Assembly (NCBI RefSeq): GCF_014656195.1 | Contig: NZ_BNBY01000025.1 | Span: 62,001-126,000 of the forward strand | Reading direction: 5' to 3' | DNA: 64,000 nt | From: Kitasatospora xanthocidica | GTDB lineage: Bacteria; Actinomycetota; Actinomycetes; Streptomycetales; Streptomycetaceae | Shown: positions 35,626-44,259 of the stretch, in pieces | Position numbering within the stretch: the first letter of the stretch is position 1 | Layout: each line of letters opens with the position of its first letter | Translations under genes and position numbers: made by a program | The notes under the pieces: generated by a model | What the model was told of the DNA's origin: nothing | The model's input: the letters and a program-made list of their open reading frames with translations, nothing else | The model's database searches: none

Positions 35626-35790
35626 TCAGCTGGCCTTCGCCGGTTCCTCGGTCCGTGCCCGGGTCGAGGCGAGCCTGTAGGAGTCGGTGCTGGTCTCGAA
35701 GATGGTGCCGTTGAAGGTCAGGCGGTCGACGATGGCCGCGCAGAGGCGGGGTCGGTGAAGGTCTTGGTCCAGCCAAATGGGGCTGGCACT
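35626..35790 (-). pseudogene. IstB-like C-terminal fragment
   Basis: Minus-strand residues FGWTKTFTD and LCAAIVDRLTFNGTIFETS, then DSYRLASTRA are the end of an IS21-type IstB ATPase, interrupted by a frameshift near 35750. The nucleotide-binding part is missing. It is unrelated in detail to the IstB at 20380-21179, so a second IS21-type element was once here. Confidence 0.75.
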
Positions 35791-36259
35791 TGTTCGCTGC
35801 GGTGCATCCGCCCTGCGGCCCGGTGCCTCTGGGCCCAGCAAGCTGGGCAGTGCTTCAACGCTGCCTGGCTCACCGTGAGGACCAGAACACCGAGAACCCC
35901 CACGTGATCTCCACCCGCACCACGGCACCCCTTCCCGGCATCCTCCTGACGCGCGCGCCCACTCGGCGGGCGCCGGGACCGATGACCCCTCAGCAGGTGC
36001 CCTCGCAGCACCGGAACCGTGAAACTCCGACCTCCGGGGCGCGGTCGCCGTGCTGCCGGAGTGGTTCGGGCTACGCCGAGGAGCCGCAGCCGGCCGCCGC
36101 GTGCCGGAAGGTGCGCCGCTCAGCCGTCCCGTCGCCCAGGTCGTCTGGTCCGGGCGGTAGCGGGTCGGGTTGTCTGCGGAGGCTGGCACGATCGGCCGGA
36201 TACTTGGATCCCCTCCAGGCCGGCGGTGCCGGGCCCGGAGACGTTGTCGTGGGGGTGTT
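35791..36259. other. No recognisable gene
   Basis: Roughly 470 bases downstream of the istB remnant with only shadow frames. The last 60 bases are the upstream region of the HEAT-repeat gene. Confidence 0.45.
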
Positions 36260-37264
36260 GTGGGGGCGTGGGAGTACGGTCCGGCCGAGCTGGCGGTGAT
36301 CCGCGCGTTCGTCGACGGGGATCCGCTCGACCAGGCCGGCGGGCCGCTCGACGTGCGGGCGGTGGTGGCGGGCATCCGTCCGGAGGCCAAGGACGGGTTC
36401 CTGATCGAGGAGGTGCCCTGGGAGCGTTTCCCGGACGGCACCGACGTCAGGGAGGATCTGGAGCGGTCGCGCTCGGGAGAGGACTGTGCCGTCCGCCGCG
36501 CCCTGTCCAGGATCAACGGGTTGTGCGCCAACGACATGAGGGCCGCGGCCGCGCCGGCTGTGCCGTTCCTGGTCCGGTTCGGTACCGACCAGGCGGCCGG
36601 CCACCGCGCCGAGGCGCTGACCGTCTCGGGCGAGGTCGCGCGTATGGCGCACCAAGGTGTCTGCAGGCGCGAGGACATGCTGCGCTTCCTCGGCGACGAC
36701 GAATGGCGCTTCGAGGTCACCGGTTACCCGCAGACCTGGTCGGTGCGGGCCGCTCGCGAGGCGATCACCGCCGACGCCGACCTCCTCCTGCCGGTGCTCG
36801 ACGACCCGGACCCCGCCGTACGCGTCGGCGCCGCCTACGCGCTGGCGGCCGCCGTCGGCCGTGCCCGGCACATCCTCGCCGCCGTCCACGCCCGCCTGAC
36901 CGTCGAACACGACCCGGCCGTACGCGCTGGTCTGGTGCTGGCGATCGCACAGCTGGCCCGCGCGCACCGGGACCTGCCGACCACGGCCTGGATGCGGACC
37001 CGCTGGGCGGACCCCGACCGGCCGCCCGAGGTCCGAGTGAGCGCCGCACTGGGCTGGCTGTGCCTCACGGACGAGCCGGTCCCGGACGACCTGCGCACCG
37101 CCGTCGACGACCTCGCCACCTCCGACCTCGCCGAACTCCTGGAACCCCTGCCCTGGATGCAAGCGGCCTCCTCGGCCACGGCGACCGGCCTGCGACGGTG
37201 CGTGCACGCCATGCTCCACCCGGACATCCCCGACCCCAGTGCCTGCGACGACCCGTGGGCATGA
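36260..37264 (+). CDS. HEAT-repeat protein
   Basis: 334 residues from a GTG at 36260 (start uncertain, weak binding site). An N-terminal region with VPWERFPDGTDVRED is followed by HEAT hairpins: AAPAVPFLVRFGTDQAAGHR, DADLLLPVLDDPDPAVRVGA, AALGWLCLTDEPVPDDL. This is a family frequent in streptomycetes and often adjacent to immunity genes. It is likely a protein-binding scaffold. It has no catalytic motifs. Confidence 0.75.
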   Translation: MGAWEYGPAELAVIRAFVDGDPLDQAGGPLDVRAVVAGIRPEAKDGFLIEEVPWERFPDGTDVREDLERSRSGEDCAVRRALSRINGLCANDMRAAAAPAVPFLVRFGTDQAAGHRAEALTVSGEVARMAHQGVCRREDMLRFLGDDEWRFEVTGYPQTWSVRAAREAITADADLLLPVLDDPDPAVRVGAAYALAAAVGRARHILAAVHARLTVEHDPAVRAGLVLAIAQLARAHRDLPTTAWMRTRWADPDRPPEVRVSAALGWLCLTDEPVPDDLRTAVDDLATSDLAELLEPLPWMQAASSATATGLRRCVHAMLHPDIPDPSACDDPWA

Positions 37265-37573
37265 CCCGGGCTCTGAACGACAGCGTGGTGCTCAGCCGGG
37301 ATATGACTGGCGGGTCCGCCGCGCGCCGAGGCCTTCGAGGTCTACCGGGCCCGCGTCCGGCACCTGGACGAGGGCGACCGGCCCATCCCCGCCGGGGCCA
37401 TGGCGGTCGTCACCGCGGGGGCCGGGCGGGCGTGGACCGGGAGCCGTTCCGGTCGGGCCCCGCAGGGGAGGTCGTCGAACGGATCGACGCGTGGCAGGGG
37501 CGGACGGTCCGGCGCTTACCCGCAGTCCGCAGGTGGGTGCCGGGCCAGCGGCGACGGCCGGGGCCGTCGGACG
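37265..37573. other. No clear gene; possible relic
   Basis: One plus-strand frame reads AFEVYRARVRHLDEGDRPIP and then AGAMAVVTAGAGRAW, which looks like real protein but lacks a start and is soon lost. It may be a short gene fragment. Confidence 0.3.
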
Positions 37574-38365
37574 TCACTGGTCGCTGCTGTAGCTCGTGGC
37601 GGCGCCGGCCCCCTCGTGCTGGCCGGAGTCGCTGCCGGTGCGGGCGACGGTCTCCCGGGCCGCGCGTCCGCCGAGCAGCGCGGCCCGGGCGGCGAAGTCC
37701 GGCAGCAGCAGGCGCAGTGCCCGGCGTCCGTACAGCGCGGTCAGCAGTCCCGCCTCGTCGGGCCCCGGCGTCGTGGCACCGGACGCCGCCGCCCCGGGCA
37801 GGGGGTGCAGACGGCGCAGCTCGCGCAGCAGCCGGTGTCCGGCCAGGGTGCGGGCCGGTGAGCAGAGCAGCGTGAGCGAGAGCGCGGCCACGGGCAGGCC
37901 CGCCCACCAGGCCCCCTGCGTGGTGGTGAGCACGGCCGCGGCGCACGCGGCTGCGGCCAGCAGGCCCGACGCCGCCAGCCGGGCCGGGCCGCAGCGCAGG
38001 CCGCGGCGGACCAGGTCGGTGCGGGCCTCCTCGCGGGCCCGCCGCACGGGCGGGGTGGTCACGGCGTCGGCCCAGGACAGGTCCCGGCCGAACGCCGTCC
38101 GCGCGGCCCGGTGCAGTGGAGTCGCGTCCTGCCCGGGGTGGGCGTGCACCACCCTCCGCAGGCGGCCCCGCCGGTCGGTGTCGAGCACCCCCGCGAGGTG
38201 CAGTTCGACGACGGCCACCACCAGCGCGGCCTTCGACCCCCCACGCACCCCCGCGATTCCCGCCGCCGGCAGACCGTCAGGCCTCCCCCGGACCGGCATC
38301 CACCGCAGCAGCCCCGCCCCCACGAGCCCGGCGACCGCCGCGCACACCACACCGATCGATCCCAT
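37574..38365 (-). CDS. TIGR04222-like membrane protein
   Basis: 263 residues, ATG at 38365 with a GGGGGG-type site. It has an N-terminal helix (IGVVCAAVAGLVGAGLL), a cytoplasmic winged-helix-like section (AALVVAVVELHLAGVLDTD and AVHAHPGQDATPLHRAAR region), two central membrane helices (residues 132-170) and a polar tail. This layout matches TIGR04222-domain proteins of actinobacteria, whose role is unknown. The Gly/Cys-rich tail of that family is reduced here. Confidence 0.75.
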   Translation of the reverse strand: MGSIGVVCAAVAGLVGAGLLRWMPVRGRPDGLPAAGIAGVRGGSKAALVVAVVELHLAGVLDTDRRGRLRRVVHAHPGQDATPLHRAARTAFGRDLSWADAVTTPPVRRAREEARTDLVRRGLRCGPARLAASGLLAAAACAAAVLTTTQGAWWAGLPVAALSLTLLCSPARTLAGHRLLRELRRLHPLPGAAASGATTPGPDEAGLLTALYGRRALRLLLPDFAARAALLGGRAARETVARTGSDSGQHEGAGAATSYSSDQ

Positions 38366-38455
38366 CAGGCCCCCCTGAAGCACGGAAGATCCGACGGCCC
38401 TCCCCCGGCCGCCGTCCACGCAGGATGGCACGGCCGGGCGGGCGGTGCCAGGCGG

Positions 38456-39127
38456 TCAGCCGACCCGACCGCCGCGCCGCCGGAGCGCGGCGAGCGCACG
38501 GGCGGCGATCTCGTCGGGCGTGCCGACGGCGTCGACCGTGACGAGGAGCCCGCGCTCGGCGTAGTACCGGGTGACGGGCGCCGTCCTCGCCTCGTGCGTG
38601 CCGAACCGAGCGCGGACGGTGCTCTCCTCGTCGTCCCGGCGCTGGTGGAGACCGGCGCCGCAGACGTCGCAGGCGCCCTCGGCGGCAGGGGTGCCCGCGG
38701 CCGGCTCGTGGCCGTGGGTCGGGATGCCGCGACAGACGCGCCGGTCGGCCACGCTTCGGACGTGGCGCTCCAGCTCGTGCTCGGGAAGGCGCAGCCGCAC
38801 CACACCGTCGAGGGGCGTCCCGAGTTCGTGGAGCAGTTCGTCCAGGGCCAGCGCCTGGACGACGTTGACCGGGTGGTGGTCGAGGAGGAAGGCCGCAGGG
38901 GCCTCCCGACGCAGATGGTCGCGGACGATGGCGGTTCTGAGCTCGTCCAGGGGCGCGCCCCCGGCCTCCATGATCTCGTCGGCCCGCAGGCCCAGCTCGG
39001 TACCCTGCCGCAGGTGGTCGCGGATGAGGTCGCCGAAGTTGATACGTGGTACGTCCAAGGCCCGGGCCAGCGACTCGCCCGGCGTCTCCCACCACCACGC
39101 CGGCGGCTGCACGTTGACGATACGCAT
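38456..39127 (-). CDS. Adenylate-kinase-like protein lacking the P-loop
   Basis: 223 residues from the ATG at 39127 (GGGGGTGGG upstream). The body is an adenylate kinase: NFGDLIRDHLRQGTELG for the AMP site, AAFLLDHHPVNVVQALAL, and a LID with CDVCGAGLH but only one Cys pair. The phosphate-binding loop, normally GxPGxGKGT after the first strand, reads QPPAWWWETPGES, so the essential Lys is gone. The protein is unlikely to transfer phosphate and may bind nucleotides or act in regulation. Confidence 0.8.
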   Translation of the reverse strand: MRIVNVQPPAWWWETPGESLARALDVPRINFGDLIRDHLRQGTELGLRADEIMEAGGAPLDELRTAIVRDHLRREAPAAFLLDHHPVNVVQALALDELLHELGTPLDGVVRLRLPEHELERHVRSVADRRVCRGIPTHGHEPAAGTPAAEGACDVCGAGLHQRRDDEESTVRARFGTHEARTAPVTRYYAERGLLVTVDAVGTPDEIAARALAALRRRGGRVG

Positions 39128-39499
39128 CGACCCACCCCCTGGATTCGCGCCCACCCTATATCCGCTGATCGGCCCTGAACCGGGCGGGACTTCGGAGTGG
39201 TGGCCCGTCCGACCACAGGTGGGTCGTCGGTACGACGGGCGGTCGGGGCCACCCGGTGCGGCGCACGAGGGCCGGCGCCTCCCCGACGTGGCGAGGTCCA
39301 CGAGGTAGCCGGCCGGGTCGTACCTGTTCGCGGTGGCGTGCGGTTCGAGGGCGGCGACGGGCTCCCCGAAGTAGTGAAACTCCGGAAGGCACCGGAAGTC
39401 GTCCAAGGCGAGAACCTCCTCCTGCACGGACGCCAGGCCGATTCGAGACCGATTGAGCCGTTGAGAATCCACGTCCCGAGATGCCGAGACCTTGCTCAC
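39128..39499 (-). other. Coupled open frame, possible small gene fused in frame to the kinase-like gene
   Basis: A GTG at 39499 overlaps the stop of the upstream gene (GTGA) and opens a frame reading VQEEVLALDDFRCLPEFHYF and AALEPHATANRYDPAGYLVD. It looks genuine for about 70 residues, then becomes low-complexity and runs without a stop into the kinase-like gene. It may be a small coupled gene that lost its stop, or the N-terminus of one 347-residue fusion. Confidence 0.4.
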
Positions 39500-40266
39500 T
39501 CGGACCTCAGAGCATCCTGGATCTGACGGTGGCCGACCTCATCCCGCGACCAGACGAGCACACGCCGATTCGGATCGTCCCGGTTCCAGCTCTCACTGTC
39601 GAAGACCGCGACGGAGTCCGACAGACGCCATCGCGATCTCTTCCACGAGGCTTCCGGCACCTCGACGAGTCCGTCGAGGGCCTCGGCGACCGAAGCGGCA
39701 GCGGAACCGCCGACGGGCCAGTGCCTCCAAACGGAGACGGCGTCGGCGAGGGCATGGGACTCGATCAGGTGCGTGATCGACGGCGCGACGGGAAGGTAGG
39801 GACTACCGCCGTCCACGTCGGTGCCGACACTTCCATCGGTGTGGAGCAGGTCCCGGCACGGCTTCGACACGTGTTCTCCGAACCACTCGAAGTACCAGCC
39901 GCCCCGCGCGGGATCCTGCCAGGCCCGTGTCCCCACGCCGAAATGGTCGTACGCCCAGCTGCGGGCCGTCTCGTACCGCTCCCCGTTCAGGGTCATGCTG
40001 TGCCGTACCTGGTAGCGCAGGCCGCCGAATCTCTGCTCGAAGCCCTCACAACGGATGATGAGTTCCATGGGGGCTGGAACGAGACGGCCCGCGCGGTCGC
40101 GCACTCGCCACATCTCGATCGGGACTTCGAACCTGACCGGGCTCTCGCGACGGCCCGTACGGCGGAGGAGATCCTGTGCCCGCTCCGACAGTTCGGAGGG
40201 ATCATCCAGGATGTGCATCCTGTACTTCATCTCCAGAGGCGGCGAAAAAGCAGTGACAGAATTCAT
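39496..40266 (-). CDS. Hypothetical immunity-like protein
   Basis: 256 residues from the ATG at 40266 (ATG at 40227 is an alternative). It is soluble and Trp-rich, with MWRVRDRAGRLVPAPMELI, GERYETARSWAYDHFGVG, GGWYFEWFGEH and a C-terminal PYLPVAPSITHLIESHALAD. The last motif recalls SUKH-type immunity proteins, but the family is not certain. It is translationally coupled to the downstream frame at 39499. Confidence 0.6.
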   Translation of the reverse strand: MNSVTAFSPPLEMKYRMHILDDPSELSERAQDLLRRTGRRESPVRFEVPIEMWRVRDRAGRLVPAPMELIIRCEGFEQRFGGLRYQVRHSMTLNGERYETARSWAYDHFGVGTRAWQDPARGGWYFEWFGEHVSKPCRDLLHTDGSVGTDVDGGSPYLPVAPSITHLIESHALADAVSVWRHWPVGGSAAASVAEALDGLVEVPEASWKRSRWRLSDSVAVFDSESWNRDDPNRRVLVWSRDEVGHRQIQDALRSE

Positions 40267-40405
40267 CACCCTACTGCGGAGCTCCCCACCGGGCCAGGAG
40301 CCGGGCCCTGCTCAGCCTCGTACAACCCGCCACCAGCATGCCCTCCTACTGTGAACTGTTCAGATGCATCTTCAGGTTGCCGGAGGTGCGGAAGCGGGGG
40401 ATGCG

Positions 40406-40616
40406 TCGAAGGACCCCACACGTGCGGGGAGGAGCCGACCGGTGCGTCAGCGTCGGTCCAGTGCCCCGTGTGCTCCCCGCAGGTGCGGGGAGCACCAGCA
40501 CACCCCGGACCGCCATGATCAACGGCCGGCTGGCCCCCGTGGGTGCGGGGAGGACTTGCCGAGGCCGCGCATCGCGCCGCCCAGCCCCGGCTGACCCCCG
40601 CGGGTGCGGGGAGAGC
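40406..40616 (-). CRISPR. Decaying CRISPR array, 4 repeats
   Basis: Repeats at about 40406-40434, 40466-40494, 40527-40555 and 40588-40616 keep the 61-bp period with three 32-nt spacers. Each repeat is altered. The second has become a perfect palindrome at 40469-40494 (arms GTGCTCCCCGC and GCGGGGAGCAC around four central bases). Period is preserved while sequence is eroded, showing that the array is no longer maintained. No leader is seen. Confidence 0.85.
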
Positions 40617-40653
40617 GCCCAGTGCGCCGAAGTCGGGCGCCCTGTGCGGGCGG

Positions 40654-41132
40654 TCAGAATGTCGGGCAGACGTGTGCACGAACGGCAGCGAGGATCCGCG
40701 TGGACTTCGCGTCCCCGAGTCCCTCCGGGTGCTTGGGAGAGGTGAAGCGCTGGTTCGTCAGCTTGACCAGCCCGGCAGTGTCGTGCGGATGCTGAGCGAC
40801 TGAGCTGCACTGATCACGGCCACGCGACACCGCGCGGTCCGGCTTGTCGCCGACGATCTCCGGATCGATGGCGATCAACGCGGCGAGGTACTTCGCCGTC
40901 GTGGCTTCGTCCGGCTTCGGGGGTAGACCGCCCGGCCCGGTGGCTGCCGGAGCTGCCGTCGTCGTCCCGGCCGCGTCGCCGCCGCCGAGGTCTGCGCGGC
41001 TGTGGGCGCGTTGCTCGGCGCCGTGGCGGCTCCCTTCGAGTTGCTGCTCGAGGTCGAGCTGGAGCACGCCGTGGAGCCGGTGGCGAGCAGCACGGCGACG
41101 GCCGTGGCCGTGACGGAGGTACGGATACGCAT
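40654..41132 (-). pseudogene. DUF732-like lipoprotein, frameshifted
   Basis: The ATG at 41132 starts a signal with lipobox (AVLLATGSTAC). After a Ser/Thr/Ala linker, the frame breaks near 40975 in a GGCGGCGGCG run. The remaining domain continues one frame away as GLPPKPDEATTAKYLAALIA, then QCSSVAQHP and ILAAVRAHVCPTF, the two-cysteine pattern of DUF732-like proteins. Restoring one base would give a full lipoprotein of about 150 residues, so this could be recent or a sequencing error in a GC repeat. Confidence 0.7.
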
Positions 41133-41383
41133 GATCCCCCCTGGGACTGGTGTGGTGTGCGAGTGACGCTACCGGGCTGCCGGGCGGTCACATGCGTTCG
41201 TGGCCGACTGGTATGGCCGGAGGTACCGAGTCGCGCCCTCGGGCCACGGACCGTGGACAGGCGCACGCCCCAGCACCGCGCATAGGCCAGGACATCGGCG
41301 GTGCCGCCGTACCTGTGTGCGGCCTCAGGGCGTCGCCGGCGGCCAGGACGACGTCGGCCACCGGGCCGAAGCGCCTGTGCCAG

Positions 41384-41995
41384 TCACATGCCGCGCTCTG
41401 GGCCGTACATCGGAGTAGGGCGGTCGTCGGGCGACATCGGCAGTGGTTCGAGCAGCACCGGGCCCGGGTAGAAGGCCGAGCTGTTCGGACCGACCATGTC
41501 CTCGCCGACCAGATAGCGGTAGAGCCACTCGGAGAAGCTCATCCGGTACTCGTACCAGCAACCGTCGTGCTCCAACGCGCAGATCCGGTGTCCCGTGCGG
41601 TCGGGCAGCGGGGCCAGGAAGACGCATTCGCCGCGGTCGGTGCTGGTGATCGGGATCAGGCCGTCCTTCGTTCCGAACCTCACCTCCTGCAGGTCGAGGA
41701 CGACGCGGATGTCCTCCTCCGGCTCCAGCCAGTCCTCCCGGTCCCAGTCGAACGCGGTCCAGACCTGGGAGGTCTCGCGGATCTCCTTCCCGAGGTTCCA
41801 GCGCTCGGTGGCCGGATGTGAGAGGTACAAGTGCCCGTTGATCTGCATCGGGGCGTAGGCGTCGACCACGGCCTTGTAGTCCTCGGGGAAGACGGTGCCG
41901 ATCTCGGCTTCCAACCCGGCCCACGCATCGGGGTCGGCGAAGCGATGACCGCCGGGGCCGAGCATGGCGAAGACGTCAGCGAGATAGTCGCGCAC
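41384..41995 (-). CDS. SMI1/KNR4 (SUKH)-family protein
   Basis: 203 residues from a GTG at 41995. AWAGLEAEIGTVFPEDYKAV and VVDAYAPMQINGHLYL, then GLIPITSTDRGECVFL and MSFSEWLYRYLVGEDM are the classic SUKH order (helix with FPxDY, strand with IPITSTDRG, C-terminal helix). SUKH proteins bind and inhibit polymorphic toxins. No toxin is found next to it, so the gene is an orphan immunity candidate. Confidence 0.8.
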   Translation of the reverse strand: MRDYLADVFAMLGPGGHRFADPDAWAGLEAEIGTVFPEDYKAVVDAYAPMQINGHLYLSHPATERWNLGKEIRETSQVWTAFDWDREDWLEPEEDIRVVLDLQEVRFGTKDGLIPITSTDRGECVFLAPLPDRTGHRICALEHDGCWYEYRMSFSEWLYRYLVGEDMVGPNSSAFYPGPVLLEPLPMSPDDRPTPMYGPERGM

Positions 41996-42505
41996 CGGTT
42001 CTCCTCATCGGGGTCGGGCGTCAGCACGCCGCGTCATCGTCACCACGAACGCCGTGGCCCGCCGCGAGGGTAACCGGGACCAGCGACATCGACTCCGCCG
42101 GGCACGCTCGTGACGGCTGCCCGGGGTCCGGCGTCGACCGGTCCGGCCGGCGTGGACGGCGCATCGAGCCCGTGGCCGGTCCCGATGCGCCCAGGCCTTC
42201 CATCGCGCCCTGACCAGTTGCCCCGACAACCCGACACATCGTTCAAGCCGACCGTTCTCCAGAGGATTGACGTCCACCGGAACATCCCGGTACCGATTCC
42301 GCGCGGCCGCACTGCTCTTGTGCGGCCCGCATGCAGTCGGGGACCCTGGACTCGGCGCCACCTCGATCGCATCGGGGGCAGCCTCCTCGGTCGCCTGGGT
42401 GTAGGCGGCGGCCCGGGCGCGGCAGATGATCTCCGCGCCAGGGGACGGCCGTGTCAGTCGCCTCCGACATGATGCTCCCGTTCGAGACCGAGAAGAGGGG
42501 CAGCG
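41996..42505. other. No recognisable gene
   Basis: Long shadow frames only. A small AT-richer island near 42240-42300 has no recognisable motif. Confidence 0.45.
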
Positions 42506-42922
42506 ATGGAAGACGACTTCAGGGACCTGATCCACCTTGCCGATCCGCCGGGAACGAGTGGCCACGCGGTCTCCCTGCGAGTACTGAAGCGGGTGCCGCG
42601 CAGCGGCTTCCTCGACTGCGAGTTCGTCGTGGAGACCGAGACCATCAGCGGCAGCTTCCCCGTCGGCATCACCTCCGACGACCTCGACGACTGGGAAGAA
42701 GCCCTCGACAGGCTCGCTGACGACCTGTTCGTCTCGTGGTTGAACTCCGGCCGGTCGGTCGAGCTCGGGATCAAGCCACTGCGGTCCGGTGCGATCGGAG
42801 TGTCGATCCATGACGCTCCCTCGTCACAGGTGACGGTCAGCCTGCCGCTGTCGCCGCCGGCCGGCTGGGTCGAGGACCACCGTGCGCGACTCGAGAGCGT
42901 GCGGCGGGTGCTCACGGGCTGA
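42506..42922 (+). CDS. DUF5959-like protein
   Basis: 138 residues from an ATG preceded by GAGAAGAGGGGCAGC. DLIHLADPPGTSGHAVSLRV, FLDCEFVVETETISGSFPV, DDLDDWEEALDRLADDL and a final PPAGWVEDHRARLESVRRV match the small streptomycete family I know as DUF5959. It is a compact beta-sandwich-like soluble protein. Its function is unknown; members are often found among immunity genes. Confidence 0.78.
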   Translation: MEDDFRDLIHLADPPGTSGHAVSLRVLKRVPRSGFLDCEFVVETETISGSFPVGITSDDLDDWEEALDRLADDLFVSWLNSGRSVELGIKPLRSGAIGVSIHDAPSSQVTVSLPLSPPAGWVEDHRARLESVRRVLTG

Positions 42923-43029
42923 CAGCCTGGCACGGTGTTCGGGCCGGCTCGGCACGCCCCCCTCGCACCCACTCAGCCGTCGGTACCGGCTCCTTGCTTG
43001 CCGTCTGGCGTGGGCGCCAGCGATGTCGC

Positions 43030-43279
43030 TTGGCTACCCCCCCGCGGGAGCGGGGAGGAGCAGTGGTGGGCGAGCTTCCCGTTCACCCAGTGCGGCTGAC
43101 CCCGCGGGCGCGGGGAGCATCGTCCTCTATGGCTGATCCCCAGATAAGGGGAGATCGTCACCAGCGTTATTGGAATGCTGCCGAACCCCGGCTGACCCCC
43201 GCAGGGTACGAGGAGGACTCGAGGAACGTCGCTGTGTACGCGCTACGCCACGGCTGACCCCCGCAGGTGCGGCGAGGAG
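43030..43279 (-). CRISPR. Decaying CRISPR array, about 5 repeats
   Basis: Repeat-like units lie at about 43032-43060, 43093-43120, 43130-43158, 43189-43218 and 43251-43279. Three spacers are 30-32 nt, but only 9 nt separate units 2 and 3, which implies a deletion within a spacer. Unit 3 (GGCTGATCCCCAGATAAGGG) is barely recognisable. The array ends 120 nt before the second HAD gene. Confidence 0.8.
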
Positions 43280-43386
43280 TTCCAGTGCACCGGCGCCGCC
43301 GAGGCGGCTGTGACGGTTCGTCGAATCCTTCACGCGTGCCGGTCGGCTCAGGATATCGCCCAGGCCGACGGCTGTCCTCAGACCAC

Positions 43387-43392
43387 TAGGCT
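43387..43392 (+). promoter_or_regulatory. -10 box, leaderless HAD gene (copy 2)
   Basis: TAGGCT ends six bases before the ATG at 43399. The ten bases CTAGGCTGCG and the spacing are identical before the first copy at 5323. Confidence 0.6.
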
Positions 43393-43398
43393 GCGGGC

Positions 43399-44061
43399 AT
43401 GACGATCAAGGCCGTGGTGTTCGACGTCGGCGAGTGTCTGGTGGACGAGACCCGGGAGTTCGGCACCTGGGCCGACTGGCTGGGGGTGCCGAGGCACACG
43501 TTCGCGGCCCGGCTCGGTGCGGTGATCGCACAGGGTCGGGACTACCGGGAGACGTTCCAGGTCTTCTCGCCGGGATTCGACCTGTACGAGGAACGCGAGA
43601 AGCGAGCCGCCCCCGGCCGTCCGGAGTGGTTCGGCGAGGACGACCTCTATCCGGATGTCCGGCCGGCATTAGCCCGGCTGCGAGCCGACGGGCTGTGGCT
43701 GGCCATCGCCGGCAACCAGACGGTCCGGTCCGGAGCCATCCTCCGTGGGCTTTTCACCGGCGACGTCGACCTGATCGGAACCTCGGACGACTGGGGTGCC
43801 AGCAAGCCCGACCCCGCCTTCTTCGAACGCGTCGCCGAGGCGGTGCCTGCCGAGCCGGGCGAGATCCTCTACGTCGGCGACCGGCTCGACAACGACGTGC
43901 TCCCCGCCAGAGCCGCCGGGATGCGGACGGCGCTGATCCGACGGGGCCCGTGGGGCTGGATCCAGCAGCACGACCGGGCTGCGGCGCGTGCCACGTTCCG
44001 GATCGACTCGCTGTCGGAACTGCCGGAGCTGATCGCGAAGGACAACGCCGCAGGGAGCTGA
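43399..44061 (+). CDS. HAD-family hydrolase, copy 2
   Basis: 220 residues, aligned without gaps to the protein at 5323-5985 and about 83% identical by eye. Motifs are the same: FDVGECLVD (D9), IAGNQT, GASKPD and VGDRLDND. Substitutions cluster at residues 35-47 and 72-84, in the cap region, so substrate preference may differ. Promoter and first codons are also conserved, indicating a duplication of gene plus promoter. The convergent Xre regulator of copy 1 is missing here. Confidence 0.88.
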   Translation: MTIKAVVFDVGECLVDETREFGTWADWLGVPRHTFAARLGAVIAQGRDYRETFQVFSPGFDLYEEREKRAAPGRPEWFGEDDLYPDVRPALARLRADGLWLAIAGNQTVRSGAILRGLFTGDVDLIGTSDDWGASKPDPAFFERVAEAVPAEPGEILYVGDRLDNDVLPARAAGMRTALIRRGPWGWIQQHDRAAARATFRIDSLSELPELIAKDNAAGS

Positions 44062-44259
44062 GGGCCGCGGAGGAGTTCAGCGAGGCGGCGTTGACGCCGC
44101 AGGAGCGCGAGCGTCGCGCCGAGTTGCCGGCGCGGCTGCGCGCGATCAACCATCTCTGGCGCTGACGGATCCGTAGGTCCACCGGTTCTGTCCGCTGTCC
44201 ATCGTGCGGCTACTCACCCGGGTTCCCTGCTTGTCACCGATCAACGGCACACTGCGGGC

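Noticed and set aside
43434..44165. 243-residue frame over the second HAD gene
   Set aside because: Mostly a +2 shadow of the HAD gene. Only the last 30 residues (after 44063) look protein-like, too short to call.
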